This document shows positions 1 to 9,062 of a DNA stretch of 64,000 nt, piece after piece. Positions within the stretch are counted from its first letter, which is position 1. Each line of letters starts with the position of its first letter. Made by a program: the position numbers and the translations under genes. Source of the stretch: Lentimicrobiaceae bacterium (lineage in GTDB: Bacteria > Bacteroidota > Bacteroidia > Bacteroidales > F082); assembly GCA_015061315.1 (NCBI GenBank), contig SUWV01000011.1, positions 20,543 through 84,542 on the forward strand, in the 5' to 3' direction. Below the pieces are notes generated by a model. It searched no databases. It was not told the origin of the DNA and worked only from the letters and a program-made list of their open reading frames with translations.

Positions 1-61
1 GTTGCTTTGCACAAGATGAAAGCAAAACCGCGATTGATGTTAGTAATAATAATTTTTTCAT
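1..61 (-). CDS. Lipoprotein, N-terminal signal only (cut by window edge)
   Basis: An ATG at 59-61 (minus strand) opens a frame that stays open to the left edge. The 20 visible residues look like a lipoprotein signal peptide: two lysines after the initiator, a hydrophobic core, and a lipobox Leu-Ser-Ser-Cys at residues 14-17. It starts 52 bases downstream of the GH95 gene on the same strand, so the two are probably co-transcribed; a second secreted carbohydrate-active enzyme would fit, but nothing of the mature protein is visible. Confidence 0.6.
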   Translation of the reverse strand, partial: MKKLLLLTSIAVLLSSCAKQ

Positions 62-71
62 GGTTGTATTT

Positions 72-121
72 TTTCAAATTTTCAATTTTTCAGATTTTCA
101 GATTCTCAAATTTTCAGATTT
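72..121. repeat. Short degenerate tandem repeat over the stop codon of the GH95 gene
   Basis: Read on the minus strand, this is a run of 7-9 base units of the types AAAATCTGA, AAATTTGA and AAAATTGA. The first TGA of the run is the stop codon of the fucosidase gene (114-116). Unit lengths that are not multiples of three place TGA in several frames. The same arrangement recurs at other gene ends in the window. Confidence 0.6.
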
Positions 122-2522
122 TAACCACCTTCTTCCCATTCTTCATCAGCTTTATTTCTTTAAAACTTCCATCTGGCATTAATATTTTATATGTGCCGCC
201 GTTTTTAGATTTAATCTTGATTTTAGTAATTTCGCCATCTTCCCAATTACAATCTACGACAGCTCCATTCTCGGCGCAGAGGCCTTTGAAATGTCCGTCT
301 TTCCATGTTTGAGGTAATGCTGGCAATAATTCTATAAAACCATCATGCGATTGAATAAGCATCTCTGCGATGCCAGCTGTGCCGCCGAAGTTACCGTCGA
401 TTTGGAATGGCGGATGAGCACAGAAGAGGTTGGGATAAGTACCCGCTCCTACTCTATCTCCGACCATCGCCGGTGTGAGAAGATTTTTGATGAGTCGGTA
501 CGCACGCTCGCCATCATGCAATCTTGCCCAGAAATTAATCTTCCAGGCTCGCGACCAGCCTGTACCTTCATCGCCGCGACGCTCCAAACTCATCTTACAT
601 GCCTCATAAAACTCTGGCGTCTTGGTCTTCGTTATCATTCGTCCTGGATGCAAGCCGAAGAGATGCGACACATGACGATGATGAATCTCAGGCTCTTCAT
701 AATCTACAAGCCATTCCTGAAGATAGCCTTCCTCGCTGATCTGCATAGGCGGAAATCTCTTTAAGTTATTTCTCAAAGTGTCGGCGAAATCTTTATCGAT
801 GTTTAATATTTCAGTTGCGGCTATCACATTCTCATATAACTCGCTTATGATTTGAATATCCATCGTCGGTCCCATGCAGACGCTGGCTATCCTTCCGTCA
901 GGGAGATAGAAAGAGTTCTCTGGCGATGATGTAGGTGCAGTGACAAGCCACGAATGCGAGTTCTCTTCAATCATGACAGAGTTAAAAAATTGAGCCGCGC
1001 CTTTTAAAGTCGGATATATCTCTTTAAGATATTCGATGTCATCATTATAAAGGTAATGCTGGTAGAGATGCTGACAGAGCCACGCGCCGCCGGTGTTAGT
1101 AGCGCCCCACGAAGGATGCTCGCCAGGTGCGGTGAAGCCCCATAAGTTACATATAGAATGAGCAGTCCAGCCATCGGCGCCATAGAAATCTTTAGCTGTC
1201 TTCTCTCCCGACTCCACTATTCCTTTGGTAAATTCGATGAGTGGCTTATGCAATTCAGGAAGGTTGCAGACCTCAGCGAGCCAGTGGTTCATCTGCACAT
1301 TAATATTAAGGTGATAGTCGCCGTTCCAAGGTGTTTGAATAGTGTTTGCCCAAAGACCTTGTAAGTTGGGCGGCAATAAATTCTCACGTGTCGAAGAGAT
1401 GAAAAGATAACGTCCGTAATGGAAATAAAGAGCAGTCAACTGTGGGTCGTCTTCCTCCTGAAAAGCATAAAGCCTGTCGTCGATAGAATGGTTGTCGGTG
1501 ATGCCTTCACCTAAATCGAGTTCCACTCTGTTGAAAAGCTCCTGATACGATTCGATGTGTTTTCTCTTTAAATATTTATAAGAATGTGATTTAGCGTCAT
1601 TCATCAAGCTGTCGACGAAAGCAAGGTAATTTTCGTTTTTATAATTCGTTGAAGAAGAGAATATCAAAGTAAGCTTGTCGGCATCTCTTACTATGATTTT
1701 GTTGTTGTTGAAATCGACATTTCCACCTTTGTTATCGACGGTTAGTTTCGAGAGATATTTCATTCCTTCATCGCCATTGCTGCCGTCTTTAAGCTGACCG
1801 AACATCACTATAGCCTTGTCCTCTGTTCTGTATTCTACGCGTTCTTGTCTTTCTAATTCAATATCGACAGAAATCATTTTTGATTTATCTGCATCGAGAT
1901 GAATTACCGCAACATCGGCATCGCGTGACACGAAATATTCACGACGATATTTTGCCTCATCGGTTTCAAATTCTGTCGTGACAAGCGCATTATTTAAATC
2001 CAACTTACGTATATAACTTCCATCATTAATTTTAAAATCATCATCGAAGTGATATTCTATTTTTATATTGCCTAAGGTCTGGAAACAACCGAAGTTCGAC
2101 AGAGCTCCGTTGCCATAATTGGAGCCTTTGTTAGAACAAGTGAAGGTTTTGTATACTAACTCTTGAGCCTCGTAATTCTTATCTTCGAGAAGTAATTGCT
2201 GTATCTCAGGCAGAGCTTCTTTAGCTTTAGGATTAGAGTAATCGGCGACTTTCCCCGACCAGAGAGTGATGTCGTTGAGCACGATAGTTTCATTATTAAT
2301 GTTACCATCGGGCATGATTCCGAGCCTGCCGTTACCGAGTGGCAGCGTCTCTTCCCAACATTGAGCTGGTTCTTCAAAGTAGAAAGACAATTCGTTTTTA
2401 TCTGTCTTGTCTATTTTTAAAAGTATGATACATAAGGCTATCGTCAAACACTTATATGTAAAACTTATCTTATTCCATTTACAGATAAGCGCTAAAATTA
2501 TGATAAAAAGAATTACTTTCAT
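114..2522 (-). CDS. GH95-family alpha-L-fucosidase
   Basis: Predicted inverting alpha-1,2-L-fucosidase of glycoside hydrolase family 95, acting on fucosylated host or plant glycans. The N-terminal family signature LPLGNGRLGIMPDG is clear. The positions matching the catalytic residues of Bifidobacterium AfcA are present: Asn406 and Asn408 in NINVQMNHW, Glu535 in SSPENSF and Asp709 in QIDGNFGG. The length of 802 residues fits the family. Two hydrophobic stretches (about residues 2-13 and 25-35) precede the catalytic part; they may form a signal anchor rather than a classic signal peptide, and no other methionine is available as a start. A lipoprotein gene follows 52 bases downstream. Family assignment is firm; the exact linkage specificity is inferred. 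Confidence 0.9.
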   Translation of the reverse strand: MKVILFIIILALICKWNKISFTYKCLTIALCIILLKIDKTDKNELSFYFEEPAQCWEETLPLGNGRLGIMPDGNINNETIVLNDITLWSGKVADYSNPKAKEALPEIQQLLLEDKNYEAQELVYKTFTCSNKGSNYGNGALSNFGCFQTLGNIKIEYHFDDDFKINDGSYIRKLDLNNALVTTEFETDEAKYRREYFVSRDADVAVIHLDADKSKMISVDIELERQERVEYRTEDKAIVMFGQLKDGSNGDEGMKYLSKLTVDNKGGNVDFNNNKIIVRDADKLTLIFSSSTNYKNENYLAFVDSLMNDAKSHSYKYLKRKHIESYQELFNRVELDLGEGITDNHSIDDRLYAFQEEDDPQLTALYFHYGRYLFISSTRENLLPPNLQGLWANTIQTPWNGDYHLNINVQMNHWLAEVCNLPELHKPLIEFTKGIVESGEKTAKDFYGADGWTAHSICNLWGFTAPGEHPSWGATNTGGAWLCQHLYQHYLYNDDIEYLKEIYPTLKGAAQFFNSVMIEENSHSWLVTAPTSSPENSFYLPDGRIASVCMGPTMDIQIISELYENVIAATEILNIDKDFADTLRNNLKRFPPMQISEEGYLQEWLVDYEEPEIHHRHVSHLFGLHPGRMITKTKTPEFYEACKMSLERRGDEGTGWSRAWKINFWARLHDGERAYRLIKNLLTPAMVGDRVGAGTYPNLFCAHPPFQIDGNFGGTAGIAEMLIQSHDGFIELLPALPQTWKDGHFKGLCAENGAVVDCNWEDGEITKIKIKSKNGGTYKILMPDGSFKEIKLMKNGKKVVKI

Positions 2523-2560
2523 TTTATTACTTTTTTCTTCAAAAATATAACTTTTTTCTT

Positions 2561-2568
2561 TACCTTTG
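2561..2568 (+). promoter_or_regulatory. Promoter -7 box (TACCTTTG)
   Basis: TACCTTTG matches the Bacteroidota -7 consensus TAnnTTTG and lies 32 bases before the ATG at 2601. No convincing -33 TTTG is seen. Confidence 0.5.
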
Positions 2569-2600
2569 TAGGATAAATCACGATTTTAATATTACTAAAT

Positions 2601-4922
2601 ATGGCTAATATTTTTTCAAAAGTAGAACAGAATTTTTTGATGGAATCGGACATCACAGAGATGACCACTTTGATTCCGTATATTGTCACTGACAGCGTTC
2701 CTAAGTTGGGCGTGATGTCTGCATTACGTTTTTTGGAATGGGTCTCAGAAAATCCTGAAGGCGTCATCAGTCTGTCGTCTGACAAATCATTAAAGAACTT
2801 CATTCACTATACACATCATTTTTTAGATACTTGGGACGATAAAGAAACACAGGCTGTCCTTGAAAAATATGGCTTGGGTGGTGTGAAGAAACCTAATCTG
2901 TCGGGACTACAGTTTGTTCAGATGGACGAGTTCTATCCTATCTCGCCTAAGCAGCACAATTCATTTTATAATTATGTTAATAAGAATTATATCGACGGTT
3001 TCGGTCTCGATCCTAAGAGAGCTCTGTTTATTAACAGCGATGATATAAAACTATATAATGGCAAGTCATATAAAGAGATATTCCCTAACTATTCCATTGA
3101 TTTAAGTCTTAGATTTAGACAGGCTCTTAACGAAGAAGAACGTGTTCAGCAGCAGTCGATTTTTATGATTGATGACTGGTGCTCGAGATATGACGACAAG
3201 ATTAAAGCAAAAGGCGACATTGGATTTTTGCTTACGACTTTAGGTTCCGACGGACGTATCGCTTTTAATATCAGCGGAACAAGTCTTCATTCTAATGTGG
3301 CATTACGTCAGACTAACTTCGCGACTCAAGCTGATGCGGCATCTACACTTGGTGGTATTGAAGTGGCAAAGAACCGTATGGTGATAACAATAGGTTTAGA
3401 TACTATCACAAGAAATCCTAACACCGTTGCCATAGTGTGTGCTGCAGGAGAGTCTAATGCAAAAATAATAAAGAATGCTCTCGAGTCGGAGATGATGACA
3501 CAATATCCTGCTACTGCACTCCAACGTCTCGAGAAAAGTTGTTTCTATCTTACCAAAGGCGCTGCCTCACGACTTGAAGATTCTGTCAATCATTATTATT
3601 TTAGAGATGAATGGAGTTTCGAAAAGACAGAACGTGCTATCTTAGGTCTATGTAAGAAAATCAATAAATACGCGCATAAACTTACTCTCGAAGACCTGCA
3701 AAATGATGAGCGTTGCCGCATGATACCTAACTTAAGTTTAGAGACCGTTCAAGAAGTTATAAGATCAACAGAAGAGAAATTGCAGAGAGGCTCTGTGACA
3801 CAACTGAATAAGGTGATATATAACTCAGGTCCTCATCATGATGATATTATGTTGGGTATTATGCCTCTGACGAACCGTCAGCTACGTCCGGCAAGTAACG
3901 ACGTTCATTTCGCAGTGATGACATCAGGCTATAATTCTGTCACCAACGGTTTCCTCCTCAATTCATTAAAGATGGTTCTCGACTTCATCGAGAAAGATGA
4001 GATTCAGATGATACATTATCCCGACTTCTTTGAAGAAGGATATAAACATAAATACGACAAAGACATCTATCATTATCTCGACAATGTTGCAAGAAACAAT
4101 CAATATGAGATGAACAGAGGCTTTAGCCACAGATTGTTACGTTGTTCCTGTGTGATTTGGCAGTTTAAGAATCTTGATGAGTTAAAAGCAAAATATAATG
4201 AAGTCATCAATGTCTTGGAAAACAGTTACGACGGCGAGGTGAACACTCCTGATGTGCAACGTCTTAAAGGTATGATACGTGAATTTGAAGAGGAGCTGGT
4301 ATGGGCATATAATGGCGTTTTGGTAAACAACGTGCATCATCTTCATCTTGGATTTTATCAAGACAAAGGCATCACCAAAGGTCCTAACATGCAGCGTGAT
4401 GTCATGCCGATATTAAATCAGTTCAGGGAGATACAGCCTGATATTATCAGCGTGACATTAGATCCAGAAGGCAGTGGTCCCGACACTCATTATAAGGTAT
4501 TACAAGCTACGGCAGCAGCCGTCGCGGAATGGAGCAAAGAGAAAGATTTGTCGAATGTGAGAATCTATGGTTATCGTAATGTTTGGTTTAAGTTCCATCC
4601 TGCAGAAGCTAATATGTATGTGCCAGTCTCTTTGAACGCTTTGGCGGTGTTAGACAAGTCGTTTGCAGCAAGTTATCTGTCGCAGGTGAAAGCAGAATTC
4701 CCTAACCCATTCTACGACGGACCTTTCAGCGATATAGCAAAGAACACTTGGATAAAACAGTTACAAGATATACAACTGATATTAGGCAAGAATTATTTTT
4801 ACGAAAATCCCCGTCCTTTAATCAGATCGACACACGGCTTGATTTTCATCAAAGACATGAATGTCGAAGAGTTCATAGCCATCTCGGAAGAAATGAGAAG
4901 ACGCTCTGAAGAGGCTATATAA
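2601..4922 (+). CDS. NagB-like glucosamine-6-phosphate deaminase domain fused to LmbE/PIG-L deacetylase domain
   Basis: A 773-residue fusion. The N-terminal ~350 residues resemble glucosamine-6-phosphate deaminase: MDEF with Asp109 (E. coli Asp72) and GSDGRIAFN with Asp217 (E. coli Asp141). The position of catalytic His143 is Arg219 and that of Glu148 is Ile224, so ordinary deaminase activity is doubtful. The C-terminal half looks like an LmbE/PIG-L zinc deacetylase: PHHDD at residues 411-415 is a variant of the usual HPDDE, and a later DTHYKVLQA could supply the third ligand. NagB-LmbE fusions are known in Bacteroidota and are usually placed in amino-sugar metabolism, but their substrate is not established. 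Cytoplasmic (no signal peptide). A bidirectional terminator follows. Confidence 0.75.
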   Translation: MANIFSKVEQNFLMESDITEMTTLIPYIVTDSVPKLGVMSALRFLEWVSENPEGVISLSSDKSLKNFIHYTHHFLDTWDDKETQAVLEKYGLGGVKKPNLSGLQFVQMDEFYPISPKQHNSFYNYVNKNYIDGFGLDPKRALFINSDDIKLYNGKSYKEIFPNYSIDLSLRFRQALNEEERVQQQSIFMIDDWCSRYDDKIKAKGDIGFLLTTLGSDGRIAFNISGTSLHSNVALRQTNFATQADAASTLGGIEVAKNRMVITIGLDTITRNPNTVAIVCAAGESNAKIIKNALESEMMTQYPATALQRLEKSCFYLTKGAASRLEDSVNHYYFRDEWSFEKTERAILGLCKKINKYAHKLTLEDLQNDERCRMIPNLSLETVQEVIRSTEEKLQRGSVTQLNKVIYNSGPHHDDIMLGIMPLTNRQLRPASNDVHFAVMTSGYNSVTNGFLLNSLKMVLDFIEKDEIQMIHYPDFFEEGYKHKYDKDIYHYLDNVARNNQYEMNRGFSHRLLRCSCVIWQFKNLDELKAKYNEVINVLENSYDGEVNTPDVQRLKGMIREFEEELVWAYNGVLVNNVHHLHLGFYQDKGITKGPNMQRDVMPILNQFREIQPDIISVTLDPEGSGPDTHYKVLQATAAAVAEWSKEKDLSNVRIYGYRNVWFKFHPAEANMYVPVSLNALAVLDKSFAASYLSQVKAEFPNPFYDGPFSDIAKNTWIKQLQDIQLILGKNYFYENPRPLIRSTHGLIFIKDMNVEEFIAISEEMRRRSEEAI

Positions 4923-4940
4923 TAATGGATTAATAAGACT

Positions 4941-4975
4941 AAAAAATGGGATTCGTAATGAACCCCATTTTTTTT
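4941..4975. terminator. Bidirectional intrinsic terminator
   Basis: AAAAATGGG and CCCATTTTT form a 9-bp stem around a 13-base loop, with T-runs on both sides. It sits between the convergent NagB-LmbE fusion and lpxD genes and can serve both. Confidence 0.8.
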
Positions 4976-5915
4976 ATTGTCTGTTAAGTTTTGCTACAAG
5001 TTCTGGCAGTGATTTCATTGCTGCTATCTCTTTCCATTTCTTTCTCACCTCATCGGCAGGAAGTCCAAAGTAAGTTACGCCTGGCAATGTGTCTTTATCC
5101 ACTGCTGAATAAGCGAGCACTGTCGTTCCTTCTGCGATGACGAGGTCTTTGTTGACAGCTGCCATCGACCATATTGAAACGTTATCTTTAACGACTGTCA
5201 CGCCGCCTACCGAAGCGTGAGCTCCGAGGAAACAATATTTGCCGAGTTTAGCATCATGGCCAATCTGGACGAAGTTGTCCATCTTTGTTCCCTTGCCGAC
5301 GATAGTGTCGCTTGTGACGCCTATATCCACGCAACAACAAGCACCTATTTCTACATCATCTTCAATGATGACTCTGCCGCATGACTCGAATTTTACAAAG
5401 TTATCGGCACGACGTTGGAAATAACAAGCATCACCACCTATAACACTGCCACTTTGGATAATGACATTATCGCCGATGATGACATGATTATATATAGTGA
5501 CATTGGGGTGAATGATACAATTCTTACCGATTTTTACTTTATCGCCAACGAAAGCTCCTGGCTGAATTATAGTGCCCTCGCCTATCTCGGCTTTAGGACC
5601 TATCATTGCCGTTGCTGGTTCAAATTTGCGATATGACAATATCAACTTATTGAAAGCATCGAATGGATTGTCGTGAACTATCAAAGCCTTTCCTTCTGGA
5701 CACTCAACATCTTCGCTATTGATGATGATAGTAGTAGCTGCTGAGTTTAAAGCCTTGTTGTAATATTTTGGATGATCTACAAAAGTGATGTCGCCAGGTT
5801 CTACTTCGTGAATTTCATTAAGACCGGAGATCACGAAGTTAGGATCTCCGATCATTTTTTTTGCTCCAACATAATCAGCGACACACTTAAGTGTTGTATG
5901 CGGATTTATTTTCAT
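4974..5915 (-). CDS. lpxD: UDP-3-O-(3-hydroxyacyl)glucosamine N-acyltransferase (LpxD-like)
   Basis: Predicted third-step enzyme of lipid A synthesis: transfer of a 3-hydroxyacyl chain from acyl carrier protein to the amine of UDP-3-O-acylglucosamine, in the cytoplasm. An N-terminal LpxD domain (about residues 1-100, with the motif PGDITFVDHPKYY) precedes a left-handed beta-helix of hexapeptide repeats (about 105-280). The catalytic histidine corresponds to His220 in VQIGHDAKLG. At 313 residues it is shorter than typical LpxD (about 340), so it may be the second LpxD-like paralogue that Bacteroidota often carry beside efp. It lies 11 bases downstream of efp and is probably co-transcribed. Confidence 0.82.
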   Translation of the reverse strand: MKINPHTTLKCVADYVGAKKMIGDPNFVISGLNEIHEVEPGDITFVDHPKYYNKALNSAATTIIINSEDVECPEGKALIVHDNPFDAFNKLILSYRKFEPATAMIGPKAEIGEGTIIQPGAFVGDKVKIGKNCIIHPNVTIYNHVIIGDNVIIQSGSVIGGDACYFQRRADNFVKFESCGRVIIEDDVEIGACCCVDIGVTSDTIVGKGTKMDNFVQIGHDAKLGKYCFLGAHASVGGVTVVKDNVSIWSMAAVNKDLVIAEGTTVLAYSAVDKDTLPGVTYFGLPADEVRKKWKEIAAMKSLPELVAKLNRQ

Positions 5916-5926
5916 TACAATAACTA

Positions 5927-6490
5927 TTATTTAACTCTTTCAGTGTATTCACCTGTACGAGTGTCAATTCTAATTTTATCGCCTGTGTTAATGAATAATG
6001 GAACTCTTACTGTAGCGCCAGTCTCTACTGTAGCGTCTTTCATAGCATTAGTTGCTGTGTTACCTTTTTCACCTGGTTCTGTATATGTGACTTCCAAAAC
6101 GGTCTTGATTGGCAATTCAGCGTAGAGAACTGTTTCTGTTGATGTGTCGAAAACGACTTCGCAAATATCACTTTCTTTAAGGAAATCAACGCCTGTGATT
6201 AATTCTCTGTTGAGAGGAATTTGTTCATAATCTTCTTGGTTCATGAAGATGAAATCGTCACCTTCTTTGTAAAGATATTGATATTGACGACGTTCAACGC
6301 GTACATCTTCAAGTTTCTCACTGATGTCAAAACGATGTTCTAATGTACGTCCGTCAACAATGCTCTTCAATGTTACACGCATGAATGTGTTACCTTTACC
6401 TGGTTTTACGTGTTGGAAATCAACACAGAAATAAAGTTTTCCGTTGAAACGGATACATGTTCCTTTTTTAATGTCTTGTGAGTTAATCAT
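5927..6490 (-). CDS. efp: Elongation factor P
   Basis: Translation factor that relieves ribosome stalling at polyproline stretches. All three domains (KOW-like, OB, C-terminal OB) can be followed across the 187 residues, the standard length. The tip loop reads KPGKGN, with the modifiable lysine at position 32, so a lysine-type EF-P rather than the arginine type. The C-terminal signature GDKIRIDTRTGEYTERV is typical. First gene of an efp-lpxD pair with its own promoter about 40 bases upstream. Confidence 0.97.
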   Translation of the reverse strand: MINSQDIKKGTCIRFNGKLYFCVDFQHVKPGKGNTFMRVTLKSIVDGRTLEHRFDISEKLEDVRVERRQYQYLYKEGDDFIFMNQEDYEQIPLNRELITGVDFLKESDICEVVFDTSTETVLYAELPIKTVLEVTYTEPGEKGNTATNAMKDATVETGATVRVPLFINTGDKIRIDTRTGEYTERVK

Positions 6491-6529
6491 ATTATTTTAT
6501 ATATAAAATGTTATTTCTTTCTAATGCTA

Positions 6530-6559
6530 CAAAAATACAAAAAAAAGTATTGCAACAAA
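6530..6559 (-). promoter_or_regulatory. efp promoter (-7 TATTTTTG, -33 TTTG)
   Basis: Minus strand: TATTTTTG at 6530-6537 and TTTG at 6556-6559, spacer 18 bases, close to the Bacteroidota TTTG/TAnnTTTG pattern and about 40 bases before the efp start. The -33 element lies within the terminator hairpin of the upstream dciA-like gene. Confidence 0.6.
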
Positions 6560-6565
6560 CAATAC
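6539..6565 (-). terminator. Intrinsic terminator of the nusB-porQ-recF-dciA run
   Basis: On the minus strand GTATTG and CAATAC form a 6-bp stem with a 7-base loop, followed by an eight-base T-run. It lies just after the DUF721 gene stop codon. Confidence 0.7.
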
Positions 6566-6571
6566 CTTTAA

Positions 6572-6859
6572 TTAAATTAATACAATATCTTTCAAAATAT
6601 TCGTGCCTGTCGTTCTGTTAATATTTCTTAACAAAATTGACTTTGAATACATCAGTTCATTTCTTAAAGAATCGGCATCGACTTTTACATATAAGATGCC
6701 TTTTGTGATTCTCAAATCTAAAGTATGAGCAGCGATAAATCCTCCGACGACACTTTTCCACGACTCTATTATCTTCATCTCGTCGAGGCTGCTCTCTCTG
6801 TTGTGTCTTCTGTAAAACTCGTTTATCAGTTCGGCTAATGTATATCCGTCTTCATTCAT
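6572..6859 (-). CDS. DUF721/DciA-family protein
   Basis: A 95-residue protein of the DUF721 family, which includes DciA, the replicative-helicase loader of bacteria lacking DnaC-type loaders. The core W-K-S-V-V-G region followed by a predicted beta element (TKGILYVKVDADSLRNEL) is the family hallmark. Its start codon lies inside the end of recF (8-base overlap), so translation is probably coupled; the recF-DUF721 pairing is common in Bacteroidota and supports a role in replication. The loader function itself is inferred from the family. Confidence 0.8.
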   Translation of the reverse strand: MNEDGYTLAELINEFYRRHNRESSLDEMKIIESWKSVVGGFIAAHTLDLRITKGILYVKVDADSLRNELMYSKSILLRNINRTTGTNILKDIVLI

Positions 6860-7964
6860 CGTCTAAAGAAATTATACCGTTATTAACTTTAAAAATCTTA
6901 TGATTTACAATAGTGTTGTCCATCAGATATTTTATCCTCTGACGTTGTGTGTCGGTGATGAACACCTGTCCGAAATGATCGTTGCCCACAAGCTTCACGA
7001 GCTGCGAAACTCTGTTGTCATCTAATTTGTCGAAAATATCGTCTAAAAGCAATATCGGCTTGTGACCTATCTTTTTATAATTGAAATCGAATTGAGCGAG
7101 CTTTATCGCAACGACAAACGATTTCTGCTGTCCTTGCGACGCGAATTGTTTTACGGCATGTCCGTCAATCAAAAATACCAAATCGTCTTTATGTATCCCG
7201 ACATTAGTGTATGTACTGTATCTGTCGTGGTCAAGACTTTCCTTCAGCAGTTGTCTGTATTCTTTATCATTAAGTGTCGAGTTATATTCAATCGCGACTT
7301 TCTCGTCTGTTCCAGAGACTATCTCGTAATATTTCTGGAAGACAGGAACGAACTCTTCAATAAAAAGTTTCCTTTTCTCATTGATAGGCGTCGCGTTTTG
7401 AACAAGCTGCTCGTCCCACATCTCAAGCAATGTCTGGTCCCAGAATTTGTTTTCCATGAAGAATTTCAGCTGCTTGTTCCTTTGTTGTAAGGCTTTGTTA
7501 TAATTCAGCAAACAACTGAGATATGAGGCGTCGAATTGAGATATGACACCGTCGATGAACTTACGTCTTAATTCGCTGCCGTTATTTATCAAGTCGCTAT
7601 CGTAAGGAGAAATCATTACGAGAGGCACCTTCCCAATATGATCGGCGAGACGCTCGTATTCTTTCTTATCGCATTTAAAGGATTTCTTAGAAGCGTTTTT
7701 CTGTACGCACGAAATCGTATGAAGCTCCTCGTTGTCGAAATGGAAGTCGCCATGAATGGCAAAGAAATCTTCTCCGTGCTTGATATTCTGTTTGTCGGTT
7801 AATGTAAAATAGCTTTTGCAAAAAGCAAGATAATATATCGAGTCTAAAATGTTAGTCTTGCCAGCAGCATTTAAGCCAACAAAGCAGTTTATTTTCTCTG
7901 ATAGTTGTAGCTCTGCCGACTGACAATTCTTAAAATTATTTAACTTTAATTCTTGAAGATACAT
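6852..7964 (-). CDS. recF: DNA replication and repair protein RecF
   Basis: SMC-like ATPase that with RecO and RecR helps load RecA at single-strand gaps. Walker A GLNAAGKT at residues 30-37, an ABC-type signature region (FASQGQQKSFV) and Walker B ILLLDDIFDKLD are all visible. The length of 370 residues is normal. It starts 5 bases after the porQ stop codon and overlaps the DUF721 gene. Confidence 0.96.
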   Translation of the reverse strand: MYLQELKLNNFKNCQSAELQLSEKINCFVGLNAAGKTNILDSIYYLAFCKSYFTLTDKQNIKHGEDFFAIHGDFHFDNEELHTISCVQKNASKKSFKCDKKEYERLADHIGKVPLVMISPYDSDLINNGSELRRKFIDGVISQFDASYLSCLLNYNKALQQRNKQLKFFMENKFWDQTLLEMWDEQLVQNATPINEKRKLFIEEFVPVFQKYYEIVSGTDEKVAIEYNSTLNDKEYRQLLKESLDHDRYSTYTNVGIHKDDLVFLIDGHAVKQFASQGQQKSFVVAIKLAQFDFNYKKIGHKPILLLDDIFDKLDDNRVSQLVKLVGNDHFGQVFITDTQRQRIKYLMDNTIVNHKIFKVNNGIISLDDE

Positions 7965-7969
7965 TATTC

Positions 7970-9019
7970 TTAATGTTTTTTGAAGCTATCTAAATTGGTT
8001 GTTATGGTAATGTAGTTAGGCGACCCGTGAATATGCATCTCCGAACGTGAATAGCTTATATTGAATTTATATACGTTGATTGCCACGCCGTATGACAATC
8101 CGACGGCTCCTTTTTTTGTAGGCGACTTCATGTTTTGGCGCAATCCGTAATTGTATCCAAGTCGCAATGCGAGGTTCTTACCGAGGTTCAGCTCGCCAGC
8201 AAAAACGAAATGGCTAAACATATTCTCAGCGAATTTATCTAACTTGCCTTTTTCTTTCATCTGTCCTGTCATAGGGTCGTAATTGTTCTCCAAGTCGAGC
8301 GGGTCGTCATAGCTGAGATCCCATTTCTGAATATTGTCGTAGAGAACGATGACCGTAAGAGGCAGGTGTTCTAATCTCTTCGATGCTCCAGCCTGCATCT
8401 TAAAAGGAAGTTTATTCCTAAATCCTTGATAATTATTATGAAGTTCAGAGCCTATGTTACGAGCTACGAGAGAAAACACCCAATTGGTTTTTGTGATATA
8501 TGTACCGGCAACATCGACAGCTATTGCGAATGATGAGTTGTTTTCGTATTGTATGCCAGCGAATTTCAAGTTAGCACCAATGCTAAGTCTCTCGTTGAGT
8601 TTACGGCCCCAGCCTATATGGATGTCATAATCAGTCACAGAGAAGGTGTTGTCTTCTATGGTTCCATTTTCGTTTGCGTAGTAGAAATCGCCGTAGTTGC
8701 GATAATCTATTGTAGCGACGAAGCTTCCTATTTTATCGAAGTCTCTACCGTAACGAAAGCTTGCCATGTTGATGTCGTTATAGTAATCGACGTATGAGAG
8801 GGAGAGCGAGTTATTAATGCCGCTATTTATGAGCGAGGGATTAGACGTAACGATTTGAATGTCGGAGTCGTTTATTGGTAACATCACTCCACCTAATGCC
8901 GCTACTCTTGAAGAGCTTGTCATGTTCAAAAAATTATATGTACCATCTTTATCCTGTGAATAAACATTAACAAATAATGTTAAAAATATTAGTGACAGTA
9001 TATATAATCTTTTGTTCAT
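7970..9019 (-). CDS. porQ: Type IX secretion system protein PorQ
   Basis: Predicted outer-membrane beta-barrel protein of the PorQ family, part of the T9SS attachment complex with PorU, PorV and PorZ. A signal peptide (about residues 1-21, ending VYSQ) precedes the family opening YNFLNMTSSSRVAALGG; the rest alternates as expected for a porin-like barrel. The length of 349 residues fits. Its presence agrees with the two sorting-domain cargo proteins at 61-64 kb. It sits between nusB and recF without a visible promoter of its own. Confidence 0.85.
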   Translation of the reverse strand: MNKRLYILSLIFLTLFVNVYSQDKDGTYNFLNMTSSSRVAALGGVMLPINDSDIQIVTSNPSLINSGINNSLSLSYVDYYNDINMASFRYGRDFDKIGSFVATIDYRNYGDFYYANENGTIEDNTFSVTDYDIHIGWGRKLNERLSIGANLKFAGIQYENNSSFAIAVDVAGTYITKTNWVFSLVARNIGSELHNNYQGFRNKLPFKMQAGASKRLEHLPLTVIVLYDNIQKWDLSYDDPLDLENNYDPMTGQMKEKGKLDKFAENMFSHFVFAGELNLGKNLALRLGYNYGLRQNMKSPTKKGAVGLSYGVAINVYKFNISYSRSEMHIHGSPNYITITTNLDSFKKH

Positions 9020-9062
9020 GACTTAACTTTTTCTCATTAACGAAATAATGACTTAAATATTA

